Assembly (NCBI RefSeq): GCF_002019665.1
Contig: NZ_KV917375.1
Location: forward strand, 2,051,175 to 2,115,174
Length of the DNA stretch: 64,000 nucleotides
Origin: Sutcliffiella halmapala
Lineage (GTDB): Bacteria; Bacillota; Bacilli; Bacillales; Bacillaceae_I
Reading direction: 5' to 3'
Shown here: in pieces, positions 17,105 to 26,309 of the stretch
How positions within the stretch are numbered: position 1 is the stretch's first letter
Layout of the letters: each line of letters starts with the position of its first letter
Notes under the pieces: model-generated
Databases searched by the model: none
The model's input: the letters and a program-made list of their open reading frames with translations, nothing else
Told to the model about the DNA's origin: nothing
Translations under genes and position numbers: made by a program

Positions 17105-18364
17105 TTGTCATACCAAGTAATTGAAAAAGCTTTAACGTTTATAGACAATGGAGAGGTGGAAAAAGGCCTTTCGATGTTAAGAGATAATCAAGCCACTTTT
17201 AATGAAGAAGACTTATTTCATACTGCACAAATTTATCAGCAGCTAGGAATGCTTGAGGAAGCTAAAGAGTTGTTAAGTGGACTATTATTACATTATCCTA
17301 ACGAGTCCGATCTCATTCTTTCTTTAGCCGAGGTCTATATTGATCTTGATGAAGAAGACGAAGCAATGGCACTCCTTGAGAACATCACGGAAGAAGAGGA
17401 AGTGTATGTACAAGCTTTATTGCTTTTAGCCGACCTCTATCAATCGCAAGGATTGTTCGAAGTTAGTGAAAGAAAATTGCTTACTGCCAAAAAAATCGGT
17501 CCAAACGAACCAATCATTGATTTAGCTTTAGGGGAGGTTAATCTTTCCCAAGGTGAGTATAAAAAAGCGATTCCTTTTTATCAAGCTGTCCTTCCTCACA
17601 AGGATGACATCCAATTTGACTTAGAGGAAAGACTAGCGGAATGTTATAGTGCTACAGGTCAATTTGAAGAAGCGATTGCCTATTTCGACAAGGCTGTGCA
17701 AAAAGAGTTGAAAATTGACGTACTGTTTCAATACGGTTTTACTGCACTTCAAGCAGGATATTACAAGACCGCTATCGAAAAACTAAACGAGGTAAAAGAA
17801 TTAGATTATGAATATTCTTCTCTTTATTTATATCTAGCTAAGGCCTATGAACAAGAAGGATTACTCGAAGATAGCTTGCGAGTTGCTAATGAAGGGTTAG
17901 TGGTTAATGAATATAATAAGGAGTTGCAAGTATATGCTGCTAAAGTGGCATTAATGCAAAATAACGTCTCAGAGGCTGTGCGATTATTAAGAGAAGCCAT
18001 CGCTATTGATCCGGGATATCTAGAGGCAACAATTACCTTAACGAAAGTATTCATTCAAGAAGAGCGGTATGAGGATGTAGTAGATGTCCTTTCCGAACTC
18101 ATTAGGTTTGGTGAAACAGACCCGCAATTTGATTGGGATCTCGCTGTTGCAAATCAGAAATTAGAAAAGTATTCTGATGCATTAAACCATTACCGTCAAG
18201 CATATACTTCTTTTAAAGATGATCCTGACTTCCTTTATGACTATGCATACTTTTTATTAGAGGAAGGAAAGAGAGACGAAGCCAAGCCTATATTTGAGAA
18301 GCTTATTCAACTTGATCCAACCAATATGGAACTTCAGGACGTATACACAAATCTGGAAGAGTAG
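17105..18364 (+). CDS. ypiA: TPR-repeat protein YpiA
   Basis: Soluble protein of 419 residues made almost entirely of tetratricopeptide repeats. Regularly spaced A/G-Y-x3-A/L units such as [34 protein letters not shown] and [22 protein letters not shown] are seen throughout. It starts at TTG 17105 behind GAAGGGAAG. In B. subtilis it precedes ypiB and the qcr operon, as here. TPR arrays scaffold protein contacts; a connection to AroA or QcrA has been suggested only by gene order. The final stop overlaps the region upstream of ypiB. Confidence 0.9.
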   Translation: MSYQVIEKALTFIDNGEVEKGLSMLRDNQATFNEEDLFHTAQIYQQLGMLEEAKELLSGLLLHYPNESDLILSLAEVYIDLDEEDEAMALLENITEEEEVYVQALLLLADLYQSQGLFEVSERKLLTAKKIGPNEPIIDLALGEVNLSQGEYKKAIPFYQAVLPHKDDIQFDLEERLAECYSATGQFEEAIAYFDKAVQKELKIDVLFQYGFTALQAGYYKTAIEKLNEVKELDYEYSSLYLYLAKAYEQEGLLEDSLRVANEGLVVNEYNKELQVYAAKVALMQNNVSEAVRLLREAIAIDPGYLEATITLTKVFIQEERYEDVVDVLSELIRFGETDPQFDWDLAVANQKLEKYSDALNHYRQAYTSFKDDPDFLYDYAYFLLEEGKRDEAKPIFEKLIQLDPTNMELQDVYTNLEE

Positions 18365-18396
18365 TGACTATTCTACGCAGAGGAGGGACGATAGTT

Positions 18397-18933
18397 GTGG
18401 CTACCCCTGTATCTGTCAACGAGAAGAAAGACTTTATAAGGTGGTTCTTAGGTAACTATCAGTTAAAAAGACGTGAATGTGTGTGGATATTAAATTACTT
18501 AATGAGTCATGATCAATTAATGAGAAAAGTACATTTTGTCGAGCAAGCACAGTACTGCCCTAGGGGAATTATCATGTCGACTCATTGTGTAGAGGAAGTC
18601 CCGTTTCGATTTTACAAAGAAAATGTGATGACTACAGATGCAGAAAAGTCCTTTCATGATATTCGCCTAAACAGAGATGAGGATATCTATATTCAATTGA
18701 ATTTCCGTTCTGTCTACCATTCTCCTCAATATGCGGCAGTCCTAGAGGAAAATCCATTCATGCCTAAAACAACGCAAACGAATGAAAAAGATCGAATCGT
18801 AGCGGAACGCTTTTTAGAAGAATCCATTTTCACATTTCAAAAAGAAAAACTGTTATCCCAAATTGACGATGCTCTAGATCGTCAAGACCAGGAAGCTTTC
18901 CAGCGACTAACTGAACAACTGAAAAAATTATAG
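18397..18933 (+). CDS. ypiB: YpiB, UPF0302/IDEAL protein
   Basis: Conserved Bacillus protein of 178 residues. [20 protein letters not shown] and [18 protein letters not shown] match the YpiB N-terminal domain, and [20 protein letters not shown] near the end is an IDEAL motif. I place the start at GTG 18397 because AGGAGGG lies 9 bases upstream and the length then matches the B. subtilis protein. An in-frame GTG at 18364 overlapping the ypiA stop lacks a ribosome site. The biochemical role is not established. Confidence 0.88.
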   Translation: MATPVSVNEKKDFIRWFLGNYQLKRRECVWILNYLMSHDQLMRKVHFVEQAQYCPRGIIMSTHCVEEVPFRFYKENVMTTDAEKSFHDIRLNRDEDIYIQLNFRSVYHSPQYAAVLEENPFMPKTTQTNEKDRIVAERFLEESIFTFQKEKLLSQIDDALDRQDQEAFQRLTEQLKKL

Positions 18934-18943
18934 TGTTTTATAG

Positions 18944-18980
18944 GACCTTGCCTTTTTAGGAGCAAGGTCTATTTTTTTTT
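18944..18980 (+). terminator. Terminator after ypiB
   Basis: GACCTTGC (18944-18951) and GCAAGGTC (18962-18969) form an 8-bp stem followed by a T-run. It separates ypiB from the 52-bp repeat array. Confidence 0.85.
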
Positions 18981-19050
18981 TGAAACAAATAGGAAAATTG
19001 TTAGGAATAAAAATGGCAAGTGGAGATGGGAAACCTGAGTGTGGGAGTGA

Positions 19051-19765
19051 GAATAGGGACATTAGCATTGGATCGTGCCCTTAAAATGAGAAAAGTAAAA
19101 ATAGAGGGAACGATGAAGAGCGGATCGTGCCCTCTAAACGTGAAAAGTGAAAATAGAGGGAACGATAAAGCACTGATCGTGCCCTCTAAACGAGAAAAGT
19201 GAAAATAGAGGGAACGATGAAGAGCGGATCGTGCCCTTTAAACGTGAAAAGTGAAAATAGAGGGAACGATGAAGCGTCGATCGTGCCCTCTAAACGAGAA
19301 AAATGAAAATAGAGGGAACGATGAAGAGCGGATCGTGCCCTCTAAACGAGAAAAATGAAAATAGAGGGAACGATGAAGCGTCGATCGTGCCCTCTAAACG
19401 AGAAAAATGAAAATAGAGGGAACGATGAAGAGCGGATCGTGCCCTCTAAACGAGAAAAATGAAAATAGAGGGAACGATGAAGAGCGGAACGTGCCCTCCA
19501 AACGAGAAAAATGAAAATAGAGGGAACGATGAAGCGTCGATCGTGCCCTCTAAACGTGAAAAGTGAAAATAGAGGGAACGATGAAGCGTCGATCGTGTCC
19601 TCTAAACGTGAAAAGTGAAAATAGAGGGAACGATGAAGAGCGGAACGTGCCCTCTAAACGAGAAAAATGAAAATAGAGGGAACGATGAAGAGCGGAACGT
19701 GCCCTCCAAACGAGAAAAATGAAAATAGAGGGAACGATGAAGAGCGGATCGTGCCCTCAAACTAA
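19051..19765. repeat. 52-bp tandem repeat array, 13 regular units
   Basis: AGAGGGAACG recurs at 19103 and then every 52 bases exactly through 19727 (13 units), with a degraded half unit near 19051. Each unit contains an inverted repeat, AGAGGGAACGAT facing ATCGTGCCCTCT, around a variable centre (gaagcgtcg, gaagagcgg or, once, aaagcactg), then an A-rich linker in two forms (cgagaaaaat or cgtgaaaagt). Because 52 is not a multiple of 3, it is not a protein repeat. Similar sequence continues from unit to unit without unique spacers, so it is not CRISPR. It fills the gap between ypiB and ypiF. No function is known to me. Confidence 0.95.
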
Positions 19766-19810
19766 GAAAAAAGAAAATATGATTCTTATATTTTAATCAC
19801 AGTGAATGAT

Positions 19811-19839
19811 TTGACCTCTACAAATTTTAATCTTATATT
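19811..19839 (+). promoter_or_regulatory. ypiF promoter
   Basis: TTGACC (19811-19816), a 17-base spacer and TATATT (19834-19839), about 50 bases upstream of ypiF and just beyond the repeat array. Confidence 0.65.
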
Positions 19840-19889
19840 AGGTAAGATAATAAATTACATATCTAAATTATAGAAAGAGTTGATCCTCC

Positions 19890-20345
19890 ATGAAATGGAC
19901 AAGCAAAGATATAACACAGTATGTTCAAGCAAAAGAGTATATCGACACTGTCATCATTCCATTAATATCGGTAAGTTTTGAAGAAGATATAAAAAGCTTA
20001 GCATCACATGGCGAATATATAACCATACTAAGTCATGAATTAGAAAGGCAATTTAAAGGAAGAGTAATATTATTACCTTCTTATTCTTACTTACATAACG
20101 AGTCCTTTGACTCCAAAGTACCTCGTTTGAATGAATATGTGAATCATATCAAACAAAATATGAAACATGTATTTCTTCTTACATCAGATAGCAACTGGAC
20201 ACAAAAGGAACAGGAGTTAGAAGGTAAGCTTGTATGGCTGCCAGCAATACCACTAGAAGACATGGACGAGAAGTACAAAAAGAAAATCCTTCAAGATCAA
20301 ATGAATCAACTATTACCGATGTTTATTCAAAAATGGCAACAGTAA
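19890..20345 (+). CDS. ypiF: YpiF, DUF2487 protein
   Basis: Cytosolic 151-residue protein of the DUF2487 group. MKWTSKDITQYVQAKEYIDTVIIP at the start (residues 1-24), a central GRVILLPSYSYLH segment and KLVWLPAIPLEDMDEK are typical. GAGTTGATCCTCC precedes ATG 19890, a poor ribosome site; AAAGAG lies slightly further up. It precedes the cytochrome qcr operon as in B. subtilis. Function unknown. Confidence 0.85.
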   Translation: MKWTSKDITQYVQAKEYIDTVIIPLISVSFEEDIKSLASHGEYITILSHELERQFKGRVILLPSYSYLHNESFDSKVPRLNEYVNHIKQNMKHVFLLTSDSNWTQKEQELEGKLVWLPAIPLEDMDEKYKKKILQDQMNQLLPMFIQKWQQ

Positions 20346-20383
20346 GAAGTGAATTTTAAAAAGTAAGACATTCATTAAAGTCT

Positions 20384-20443
20384 TAAACTCCCGAGCCCTC
20401 CCGCGATCGATGCCGCCTGGCACGGAAATCATCAGGGAGTTTA
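20384..20443. repeat. GC-rich palindrome between ypiF and qcrA
   Basis: TAAACTCCC (20384-20392) and GGGAGTTTA (20435-20443) pair perfectly and enclose a GC-rich interior containing CCGCGATCGATGCCGCC and GGCACGGAAATCATC. The inner GGAAATCA-CAG resembles the end of the 184-bp element, so it may be a decayed relative. No T-run follows. The rest of the 20346-20673 gap holds only the qcr promoter. Confidence 0.5.
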
Positions 20444-20562
20444 GCAGGTAACCTTACTATTTTCAAGTTAGACTACAGTAAAAAAGTATTCCTTTAGTAT
20501 GAACTTCTAAATTATGTCCAAAATAAGTCACAAGGTTGCCATTATTTCAATCAAGGAGATTA

Positions 20563-20591
20563 TTGACCTTGGGCGAAGATTGATATATCAT
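20563..20591 (+). promoter_or_regulatory. qcrABC promoter
   Basis: TTGACC (20563-20568), 17 bases, TATCAT (20586-20591), about 80 bases ahead of qcrA. Confidence 0.6.
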
Positions 20592-20673
20592 GAGAATGTC
20601 CTAGTTTTCTATGTGTTAATAACCTAACTGTCCGTTAATGGACTTAGTTTTTTCTATAGAGGGGGGAAAAACA

Positions 20674-21183
20674 ATGAGTGAGAAAAACCATCGTGTGTCT
20701 AGACGTCAATTTTTAAACTATACCCTTACTGGTGTAGGCGGATTCATGGCTGCAGGTATGCTTATGCCAATGGTTCGATTTGCGATTGACCCAGTTTTAA
20801 AAGCTGGAACAGATCAAGATATGGTTGCGGTCTGTGAAGAAAGTGAATTAACTAATGAGCCACAAAGTTTCAACTTTAAAATTGAACAAGTAGATGGATG
20901 GTATGAATCTGAAGAACCAAGAACAGCTTGGATTTTTAAGGATGATGGCGGTAATATCGTCGCTTTATCTCCTGTCTGTAAGCACTTAGGCTGTACGGTA
21001 AACTGGGGATCTGACCCAGCAAACCCAAATATGTTCTTCTGTCCATGTCATTACGGCTTATACGAAAAAAGCGGTAAAAACGTACCTAATACACCACCTC
21101 TTGCTCCACTAGATGTGTACGAGCATAAAGTGGAAAACGGAACAGTGTACTTAGGTAGTGCGAAACCTAAAGGGGAGGCGTAA
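20674..21183 (+). CDS. qcrA: Menaquinol:cytochrome c reductase Rieske subunit
   Basis: Iron-sulfur subunit of the b6c1-type complex that passes electrons from menaquinol to cytochrome c. The N terminus has a twin-arginine motif (SRRQFLN, residues 9-15) and one membrane anchor (LTGVGGFMAAGMLMP). The [2Fe-2S] ligands are C102-x-H104 and C123-xx-H126, with C107 and C125 as the likely disulfide. The start is ATG 20674 with AGGGGGG upstream (169 residues). It heads qcrABC. Confidence 0.97.
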   Translation: MSEKNHRVSRRQFLNYTLTGVGGFMAAGMLMPMVRFAIDPVLKAGTDQDMVAVCEESELTNEPQSFNFKIEQVDGWYESEEPRTAWIFKDDGGNIVALSPVCKHLGCTVNWGSDPANPNMFFCPCHYGLYEKSGKNVPNTPPLAPLDVYEHKVENGTVYLGSAKPKGEA

Positions 21184-21186
21184 TAA

Positions 21187-21861
21187 TTGTTAAATAAGAT
21201 TTATGATTGGGTTGACGAACGATTAGATATTACGCCGATGTGGCGGGATATTGCAGACCATGAAGTTCCTGAACACGTAAACCCAGCGCATCACTTCTCA
21301 GCATTTGTATACTGTTTCGGTGGATTAACTTTCTTCGTTACTGTCATTCAAGTTTTATCCGGAATGTTCTTAACAATGTATTATGTTCCAGATATTAAAA
21401 ATGCTTGGGAATCTGTTTATTACTTACAAAATGAAGTAGCGTTCGGTCAAATCGTACGCGGTATGCATCACTGGGGAGCGAGTCTTGTAATTGTAATGAT
21501 GTTCTTACATACGTTACGTGTTTTCTTCCAAGGTGCATATAAAAAACCACGTGAACTTAACTGGGTGGTAGGAGTTCTTATCTTCTTCGTTATGTTAGGT
21601 CTTGGTTTCACAGGTTACTTATTACCTTGGGATATGAAAGCGTTATTCGCGACGAAGGTAGGTTTACAAATTGCAGAGGCAACACCGGTTATTGGTACAG
21701 CAGTGAAAACTTTACTTGCTGGTCACCCTGAAATCGTTGGAGCACAAACTTTAACTCGTTTCTTTGCCATTCATGTATTCTTCTTACCAGCAGCTCTATT
21801 TGGATTAATGGGAGCTCACTTTGTCATGATTCGTAAGCAAGGTATTTCAGGACCACTATAA
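21187..21861 (+). CDS. qcrB: Menaquinol:cytochrome c reductase cytochrome b subunit
   Basis: Cytochrome b6-like subunit of 224 residues with four membrane segments and heme histidines in GMHHWGASLVIVMMFLHTLRVF and the FAIHVFFLPAALFGLMGAHF helix. GYLLPWDMKALFATKVG belongs to the quinol site region. It starts at TTG 21187, three bases past the qcrA stop, behind GGGGAGG. The split between b6 (here) and subunit IV (fused in QcrC) is the Firmicute arrangement. Confidence 0.97.
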   Translation: MLNKIYDWVDERLDITPMWRDIADHEVPEHVNPAHHFSAFVYCFGGLTFFVTVIQVLSGMFLTMYYVPDIKNAWESVYYLQNEVAFGQIVRGMHHWGASLVIVMMFLHTLRVFFQGAYKKPRELNWVVGVLIFFVMLGLGFTGYLLPWDMKALFATKVGLQIAEATPVIGTAVKTLLAGHPEIVGAQTLTRFFAIHVFFLPAALFGLMGAHFVMIRKQGISGPL

Positions 21862-21897
21862 GATATATATTTTTGATAACAAAGGAGGGGAACATGT

Positions 21898-22692
21898 ATG
21901 CATAGAGGAAAAGGTATGAAGTTTGTTGGTGATTCTCGTATCCCAGCTACTCGCAAACCAAATATTCCGAAGGACTACTCAGAGTATCCTGGTAAAACGG
22001 AAGCGTTTTGGCCAAACTTCCTTCTAAAAGAATGGATGGTCGGTGCGGTATTCTTAATTGCTTTCTTATGCTTAACTGTTGCGCATCAGCCGCCACTTGA
22101 ACGTGTAGCAGATCCTACTGATACTGCATATATTCCGTTACCAGACTGGTACTTTTTATTCTTATACGAGCTACTTAAATATCAATACGCTGCTGGACCA
22201 TACACTGTAATCGGTGCGATGGTAATGCCAGGTCTTGCGTTCGGAGCCCTTTTACTTGCTCCATTCCTAGATCGTGGACCAGAACGTCGTCCAAGCAAGC
22301 GTCCAATTGCAACTGGTTTAATGCTATTAGGTATCGCATCTATCTTCTTCTTAACTTGGCAGTCTGTTGATTCTCATGACTGGGAAGCTGCAGCAGAGCA
22401 AGGGGAAATTAGAGATGAGTTAGCGATTGAAATTGATGAAGAAGCAGAAGGCTACCAAATTCTTTCCGCCAATACTTGTTTATCTTGTCATGCTAACAAT
22501 TTACAAGGTACACCTGGTTTGGCACCTTCATTAATAGACAATCCTGACATGACTCCTGAAGAGTATGCAGATATTGCTAAAAATGGTGTTGGTACTATGC
22601 CTGGAGATGTTTTCAAAGGCACGGATGAAGAGCTAGAAGTTCTTGCTGAATACTTAGTAGAAATGAATAAATTAGCTGCAGAAGCTGAATAA
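21898..22692 (+). CDS. qcrC: Menaquinol:cytochrome c reductase cytochrome b/c subunit
   Basis: Fusion of a subunit-IV-like membrane domain (residues about 1-155, with PDWYFLFLYELLKY) and a C-terminal cytochrome c domain with heme motif C194-LS-C197-H198 and an axial Met in GTMPGD. It is 264 residues from ATG 21898, 7 bases after AAAGGAGGGG. The heme domain faces outside and delivers electrons to cytochrome oxidase. A terminator ends the operon. Confidence 0.97.
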   Translation: MHRGKGMKFVGDSRIPATRKPNIPKDYSEYPGKTEAFWPNFLLKEWMVGAVFLIAFLCLTVAHQPPLERVADPTDTAYIPLPDWYFLFLYELLKYQYAAGPYTVIGAMVMPGLAFGALLLAPFLDRGPERRPSKRPIATGLMLLGIASIFFLTWQSVDSHDWEAAAEQGEIRDELAIEIDEEAEGYQILSANTCLSCHANNLQGTPGLAPSLIDNPDMTPEEYADIAKNGVGTMPGDVFKGTDEELEVLAEYLVEMNKLAAEAE

Positions 22693-22695
22693 GAG

Positions 22696-22722
22696 AACTG
22701 GCTATTATAGCCAGTTTTTTTG
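22696..22722 (+). terminator. qcrABC terminator
   Basis: AACTGGCTAT and ATAGCCAGTT inverted repeat followed by seven T. Confidence 0.9.
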
Positions 22723-22769
22723 TATACTCTTTTTATACATAATTATAGTAAGTAAAGTGAGGCTGAACG

Positions 22770-23366
22770 ATGTTAAATTGGTTTATTTATCTATTGAAAA
22801 CGCCCTTTATGCTTTGGTCTGTCCTTATCATAAATATTTTAGGGACAGTCTATGGGTACATATGGTATGGATATCAACTAAAGGAAACACCAGCAATTTT
22901 TCTTATTTTTGTTCCGGATAGCCCTACAGCTAGCCTCTTTTTTGTCTTTGTGCTAATCGGATTTATCATGAAAAAGAATTTTAAGCTTTTTGAGGCACTT
23001 GCAATCGTTACACTAGTAAAGTACGGAATATGGGCTGTGGTCATGAATATATTGACTCTATTAGAAACAGGTTATCTTCCGATAGAGGGATATATGTTAA
23101 TATTTTCTCATGGAGCGATGGCTGTCCAAGGTGTATTGTATAGTCCTTATTACCGCTTTACAATCTGGCATTTAGTTATCGCTGGTGTATGGACATTGCA
23201 TAACGATGTCATTGATTATGTGTTTAAAATGATGCCGTGGTATGGAAGCTTAATAAAATATATGCCTCAGATTGGCTATTTTACTTTTTGGTTAAGTATT
23301 TTTTCCATCGCAATAGCTTATTATTTTTCAGTTCGAAAAGATCGGCAAAAGTTATCGCTTAATTAA
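22770..23366 (+). CDS. ypjA: YpjA, DUF1405 membrane protein
   Basis: Integral membrane protein of 198 residues with five to six hydrophobic helices (MLWSVLIINILGTVYGYIWYG; LVIAGVWTLHNDVIDY). It belongs to the conserved YpjA/DUF1405 family found next to qcrC in Bacillus. GTGAGG lies upstream of ATG 22770. Function unknown. Confidence 0.88.
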   Translation: MLNWFIYLLKTPFMLWSVLIINILGTVYGYIWYGYQLKETPAIFLIFVPDSPTASLFFVFVLIGFIMKKNFKLFEALAIVTLVKYGIWAVVMNILTLLETGYLPIEGYMLIFSHGAMAVQGVLYSPYYRFTIWHLVIAGVWTLHNDVIDYVFKMMPWYGSLIKYMPQIGYFTFWLSIFSIAIAYYFSVRKDRQKLSLN

Positions 23367-23425
23367 AGTTCTAACCTTGTCCACTCTCTCATAAAATTTA
23401 CTAGAGAATATGGGAGGGACAAGCG

Positions 23426-24223
23426 ATGAATGGAAAAAGGATTATCGTACTATTACTTTTTTTACTATTAATTATTCCAACTAGTTTCGATGCACACTCT
23501 CATACGGAAGTGCAGCCTTTGAAATTAAATATACTTACAGATGATGCCTTACAATTAGTGAAAAATGAAAGATATGTGGAAGCGCACAATTTACTTGATA
23601 TTTTTTCGGACGAATTTACTAAAGTAATGATGGAAGAACGTACGATGACGATGGATCAAATTCGTATTATCACCATTGTCCATGATCAGTCAATGGCAGC
23701 AATGGCGGATTTAACTCTTCCACATGAGGAAAAAGTACGAGCTATCACAAGGCTACGTTTAGTGGTGGATGCGATGACTTCAGAGCATCAACCCTTATGG
23801 ACGGAGATGGAAGGCTCGATTATGGCTACTTTTAATCAACTAAAGGATTCTGTTGAAATAAGAGATAGTTCCTCCTATCAGCAATTGTATCAGCGACTAT
23901 TATTGAATTACAATTTGATTCACCCAAGCTTACGCATGGATGTAAAGCCAGAATATATTCAAAAGGTGGATGCTCATATTGACTATCTCTATGAGTATAG
24001 AAATGAACTCCTTTCTAGTTCACAAAGTGCAGAAGAGTTACAAGTTATTGAAGCAGATTTAAAAGCATTATTTACAGAGTTAAAAGAAGATGAAACAGAT
24101 CCATCTTTAATTTGGGTAATGATTTCGACAGGCAGTATCATTTTTCTAACCTTATTTTATGTCGGCTGGAGAAAATATCAGGCCGATAAAAAACGCGCAA
24201 AAAGAAAGAAACAGAAAGATTGA
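23426..24223 (+). CDS. ypjB: YpjB sporulation-associated membrane protein
   Basis: A 265-residue protein with a signal peptide (IIVLLLFLLLIIPTSFDAHS), an extracytoplasmic helical domain (about 30-225), one C-terminal membrane helix (LIWVMISTGSIIFLTLFYVG) and a very basic tail (KKRAKRKKQKD). This architecture matches YpjB, which is linked to sporulation in B. subtilis. GGGAGGG precedes ATG 23426. Confidence 0.85.
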   Translation: MNGKRIIVLLLFLLLIIPTSFDAHSHTEVQPLKLNILTDDALQLVKNERYVEAHNLLDIFSDEFTKVMMEERTMTMDQIRIITIVHDQSMAAMADLTLPHEEKVRAITRLRLVVDAMTSEHQPLWTEMEGSIMATFNQLKDSVEIRDSSSYQQLYQRLLLNYNLIHPSLRMDVKPEYIQKVDAHIDYLYEYRNELLSSSQSAEELQVIEADLKALFTELKEDETDPSLIWVMISTGSIIFLTLFYVGWRKYQADKKRAKRKKQKD

Positions 24224-24344
24224 TGGAAATGGTTCAAAGGGAAGAACAAAGGGAATAAAAATAGGAGAAAGTATTAATCCTAGAAAAGATAACTTTTGCA
24301 GGTACCTTGAAAACAATCGCAAAAGCTACAGGAGGATTCCCTTT

Positions 24345-25019
24345 ATGGTTCTTTATTTACTATACTTTGCCATTCTTCTTATTGTTCCTTTATGGGCACA
24401 AGCTAGAGTGAAAAATGCGTATAAGAAATATTCAAAGGTTGCTTCTTCATCAGGGATGTCTGGAGCAGAAGTGGCTCGGAAAATCCTGAACGATAACGGA
24501 TTATATGACGTGCGTGTCGAAGAAACTCGTGGAATGCTAACCGATCATTATGATCCACGTAGTAAAGCTGTTCGGTTGTCTTCGCATAATTTTCATGGGA
24601 ATTCTATTGCAGGAGCGGCTATTGCTGCACATGAAGTGGGACATGCCATTCAGGACGAGCAGCAGTACGCGTTTTTGCGTTTTCGCCATTCCTTAGCTCC
24701 TATAGCGAGTTTAGGTTCTAATATGTCGTTTTTTATCATTTTTGCTGGGTTAATCTTTAGCATTAATAATTTAATTCTTGTCGGAATTGTCTTTATGGCA
24801 GCGGCTGTACTGTTTCAATTAGTAACGCTACCAGTCGAGTTTGATGCTTCCAATAGGGCGATGGATTTAATGATTGCTGGCGGAGTTATAACAAATAGTG
24901 AAGAGCGGAATACGAAGAAGGTTCTAAATGCTGCTGCGCTTACGTATGTCGCTGCTGCTGCAGTGGCAGTGGCAGAGTTGGTCAGATTTATTTTGATTTA
25001 TTTAGGAAACAGGGAATGA
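24345..25019 (+). CDS. YugP-like membrane zinc metallopeptidase
   Basis: Membrane protein of 224 residues from ATG 24345, set by CAGGAGG upstream. An N-terminal helix (LYLLYFAILLIVPLWAQ) is followed by the zinc motif H96-EVG-H100 in AAHEVGHAIQ and several further helices. It belongs to the YugP (PF04298) family. The frame is open to 24159 inside ypjB, but that part has no family match. The B. subtilis yugP gene lies elsewhere, so its presence here is a local difference. Confidence 0.88.
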   Translation: MVLYLLYFAILLIVPLWAQARVKNAYKKYSKVASSSGMSGAEVARKILNDNGLYDVRVEETRGMLTDHYDPRSKAVRLSSHNFHGNSIAGAAIAAHEVGHAIQDEQQYAFLRFRHSLAPIASLGSNMSFFIIFAGLIFSINNLILVGIVFMAAAVLFQLVTLPVEFDASNRAMDLMIAGGVITNSEERNTKKVLNAAALTYVAAAAVAVAELVRFILIYLGNRE

Positions 25020-25020
25020 T

Positions 25021-25053
25021 GAAACGTGGCTTTGTGAGCACGTTTCTTTTTTT
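25021..25053 (+). terminator. Terminator after the YugP-like gene
   Basis: GAAACGTG (25021-25028) and CACGTTTC (25039-25046) followed by a T-run. Confidence 0.85.
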
Positions 25054-25236
25054 ATGGTTCTATTAAACACCGCTGTTGATTTCCGCACAAGGCTTCGCTT
25101 TCCTCGGGGCTTACGAGAGCCTCCTCGGCTTTGCCTGCGGGGTCTCCACAAAACGCTACCTTCCCGCAGGAGTCTTCGCCTTGTGCTCCAATCAACAGCT
25201 AGGGACAAAAAATCAACACTGTCTTTTGCTTTGCCT
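25054..25236 (-). repeat. 183-bp palindromic element, copy B
   Basis: Reverse-oriented copy of the element at 2169. The outer stem GCACAAGGC / GCCTTGTGC differs from copy A (GCACGAGGC / GCCTCGTGC) at both paired positions, a compensatory change. The inner stem is decayed on one side (CTTACGAGAGCC), and the distal terminal repeat is degraded. It occupies the gap between convergent genes. Confidence 0.8.
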
Positions 25237-25242
25237 ATTGTA

Positions 25243-25280
25243 AAAAGGGGCAGGCATCTCTTTAACGCGATACCTGCCCT
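25243..25280 (-). terminator. Terminator of ypjC
   Basis: GGGCAGGcATC and GATaCCTGCCC form a stem; read on the minus strand it is followed by TTTTT. Confidence 0.75.
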
Positions 25281-25293
25281 AGAGGGTGTTTGA

Positions 25294-26169
25294 TTATCGT
25301 TCTAACGGGTTTTTGTTTTCGTCTAGGGTGAATCCTTCACCTAGGACGTCGTGTACATCGCTTACTGCTACGAATGCGTGTGGGTCGACGGAGGTGATGA
25401 CGTTTTTTAGCTTGACTAGTTCATTTTTTGCAACTACACAATACAAAACATTTCTCTCTACCTTGGAGTAGGATCCTCTGCCATGTAGGATGGTAACCCC
25501 ACGATCCATTTCTTGATGGATTTTTAATGCAATGTCTTCGTGTTTGTCAGAGATAATCGTTGCGCCTTTTGCAGCGTATGCGCCTTCCTGCATGAAATCA
25601 ATAACACGTGCAGCAACAAAGACAGCGACTAGTGTATACATTGCCTCTGTATACGTTAAATACATAATCAGTGAAAGAATAATGACGACTGCATCGAAGA
25701 GAAACATTGCTTTTCCCATGCTCCATCCGATGTATTTGTGCGCAAGTCTGGCAATAATATCTACGCCTCCAGTAGTGCCACCGTATCGGAAAATGATTCC
25801 TAGACCTATTCCTATAAATACACCAGCAAAAAGAGCAGCAAGTGCTAAATCATCTTCAAGCGGTGGAAACATTAGTGGAACACGTTGGAAAATCCATAAA
25901 AATACTGATAAGCTGACCGTACCAATAATAGTATAAATGAAGGTATTCCGTCCTAGTAGCTTCCAACCAATGAAAAAAATCGGAATGTTTAAAATCAGGT
26001 TGGTGTAGGATGGGTCAAAGTTAAACATGAAAAATAGCAAAAGTGTTATTCCAGTAAAACCACCTTCTGCAAGATTATTTTGCATATTAAAGTTAACAAG
26101 GCCAAATGCAAAGATGGCTGAGCCGAGTAAAATAAAGAAAATATTAGTTAGTTTTATTCCTTTAAACAT
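25294..26169 (-). CDS. ypjC: YitT-family membrane protein YpjC
   Basis: A 291-residue protein with five or six membrane helices (ILLGSAIFAFGLVNF, GGFTGITLLLFF, LILNIPIFFIGW, FIYTIIGTVSL) and a C-terminal cytosolic DUF2179 domain (VTILHGRGSYSKVERNVLYC, then LVKLKNVI). This is the YitT/DUF161 family. The start is placed at 26169 because GGAGGACCTC stands immediately before that ATG; the frame extends 12 codons upstream without a ribosome site. The transport substrate is unknown. Opposite in direction to its neighbours. Confidence 0.9.
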   Translation of the reverse strand: MFKGIKLTNIFFILLGSAIFAFGLVNFNMQNNLAEGGFTGITLLLFFMFNFDPSYTNLILNIPIFFIGWKLLGRNTFIYTIIGTVSLSVFLWIFQRVPLMFPPLEDDLALAALFAGVFIGIGLGIIFRYGGTTGGVDIIARLAHKYIGWSMGKAMFLFDAVVIILSLIMYLTYTEAMYTLVAVFVAARVIDFMQEGAYAAKGATIISDKHEDIALKIHQEMDRGVTILHGRGSYSKVERNVLYCVVAKNELVKLKNVITSVDPHAFVAVSDVHDVLGEGFTLDENKNPLER

Positions 26170-26309
26170 GAGGTCCTCCAAAAAGCTAGCGTATTTTAGA
26201 ACCATTTCATTATAATAAACTTGTAGAGGATAAGTAAATCCTCATTTGTCACTTAATTATTTGTCAAATAGTACGGTTTTAGCTAACATGAGAAGATGAG
26301 GTGAATAAA

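Noticed and set aside
19020-19202. 60-codon open frame at the start of the tandem array
   Set aside because: It exists only because of the repeats, the 52-bp period breaks the frame, and it has no ribosome site or family.
19051-19765. CRISPR array
   Set aside because: The whole 52-bp unit repeats, with no unique spacers between conserved repeats, and no cas gene is near.
25002-25293. Open frames on both strands across element copies B (and 61967-62218 across copy D)
   Set aside because: They read through the palindromic element, differ between copies and contain no recognised domain.
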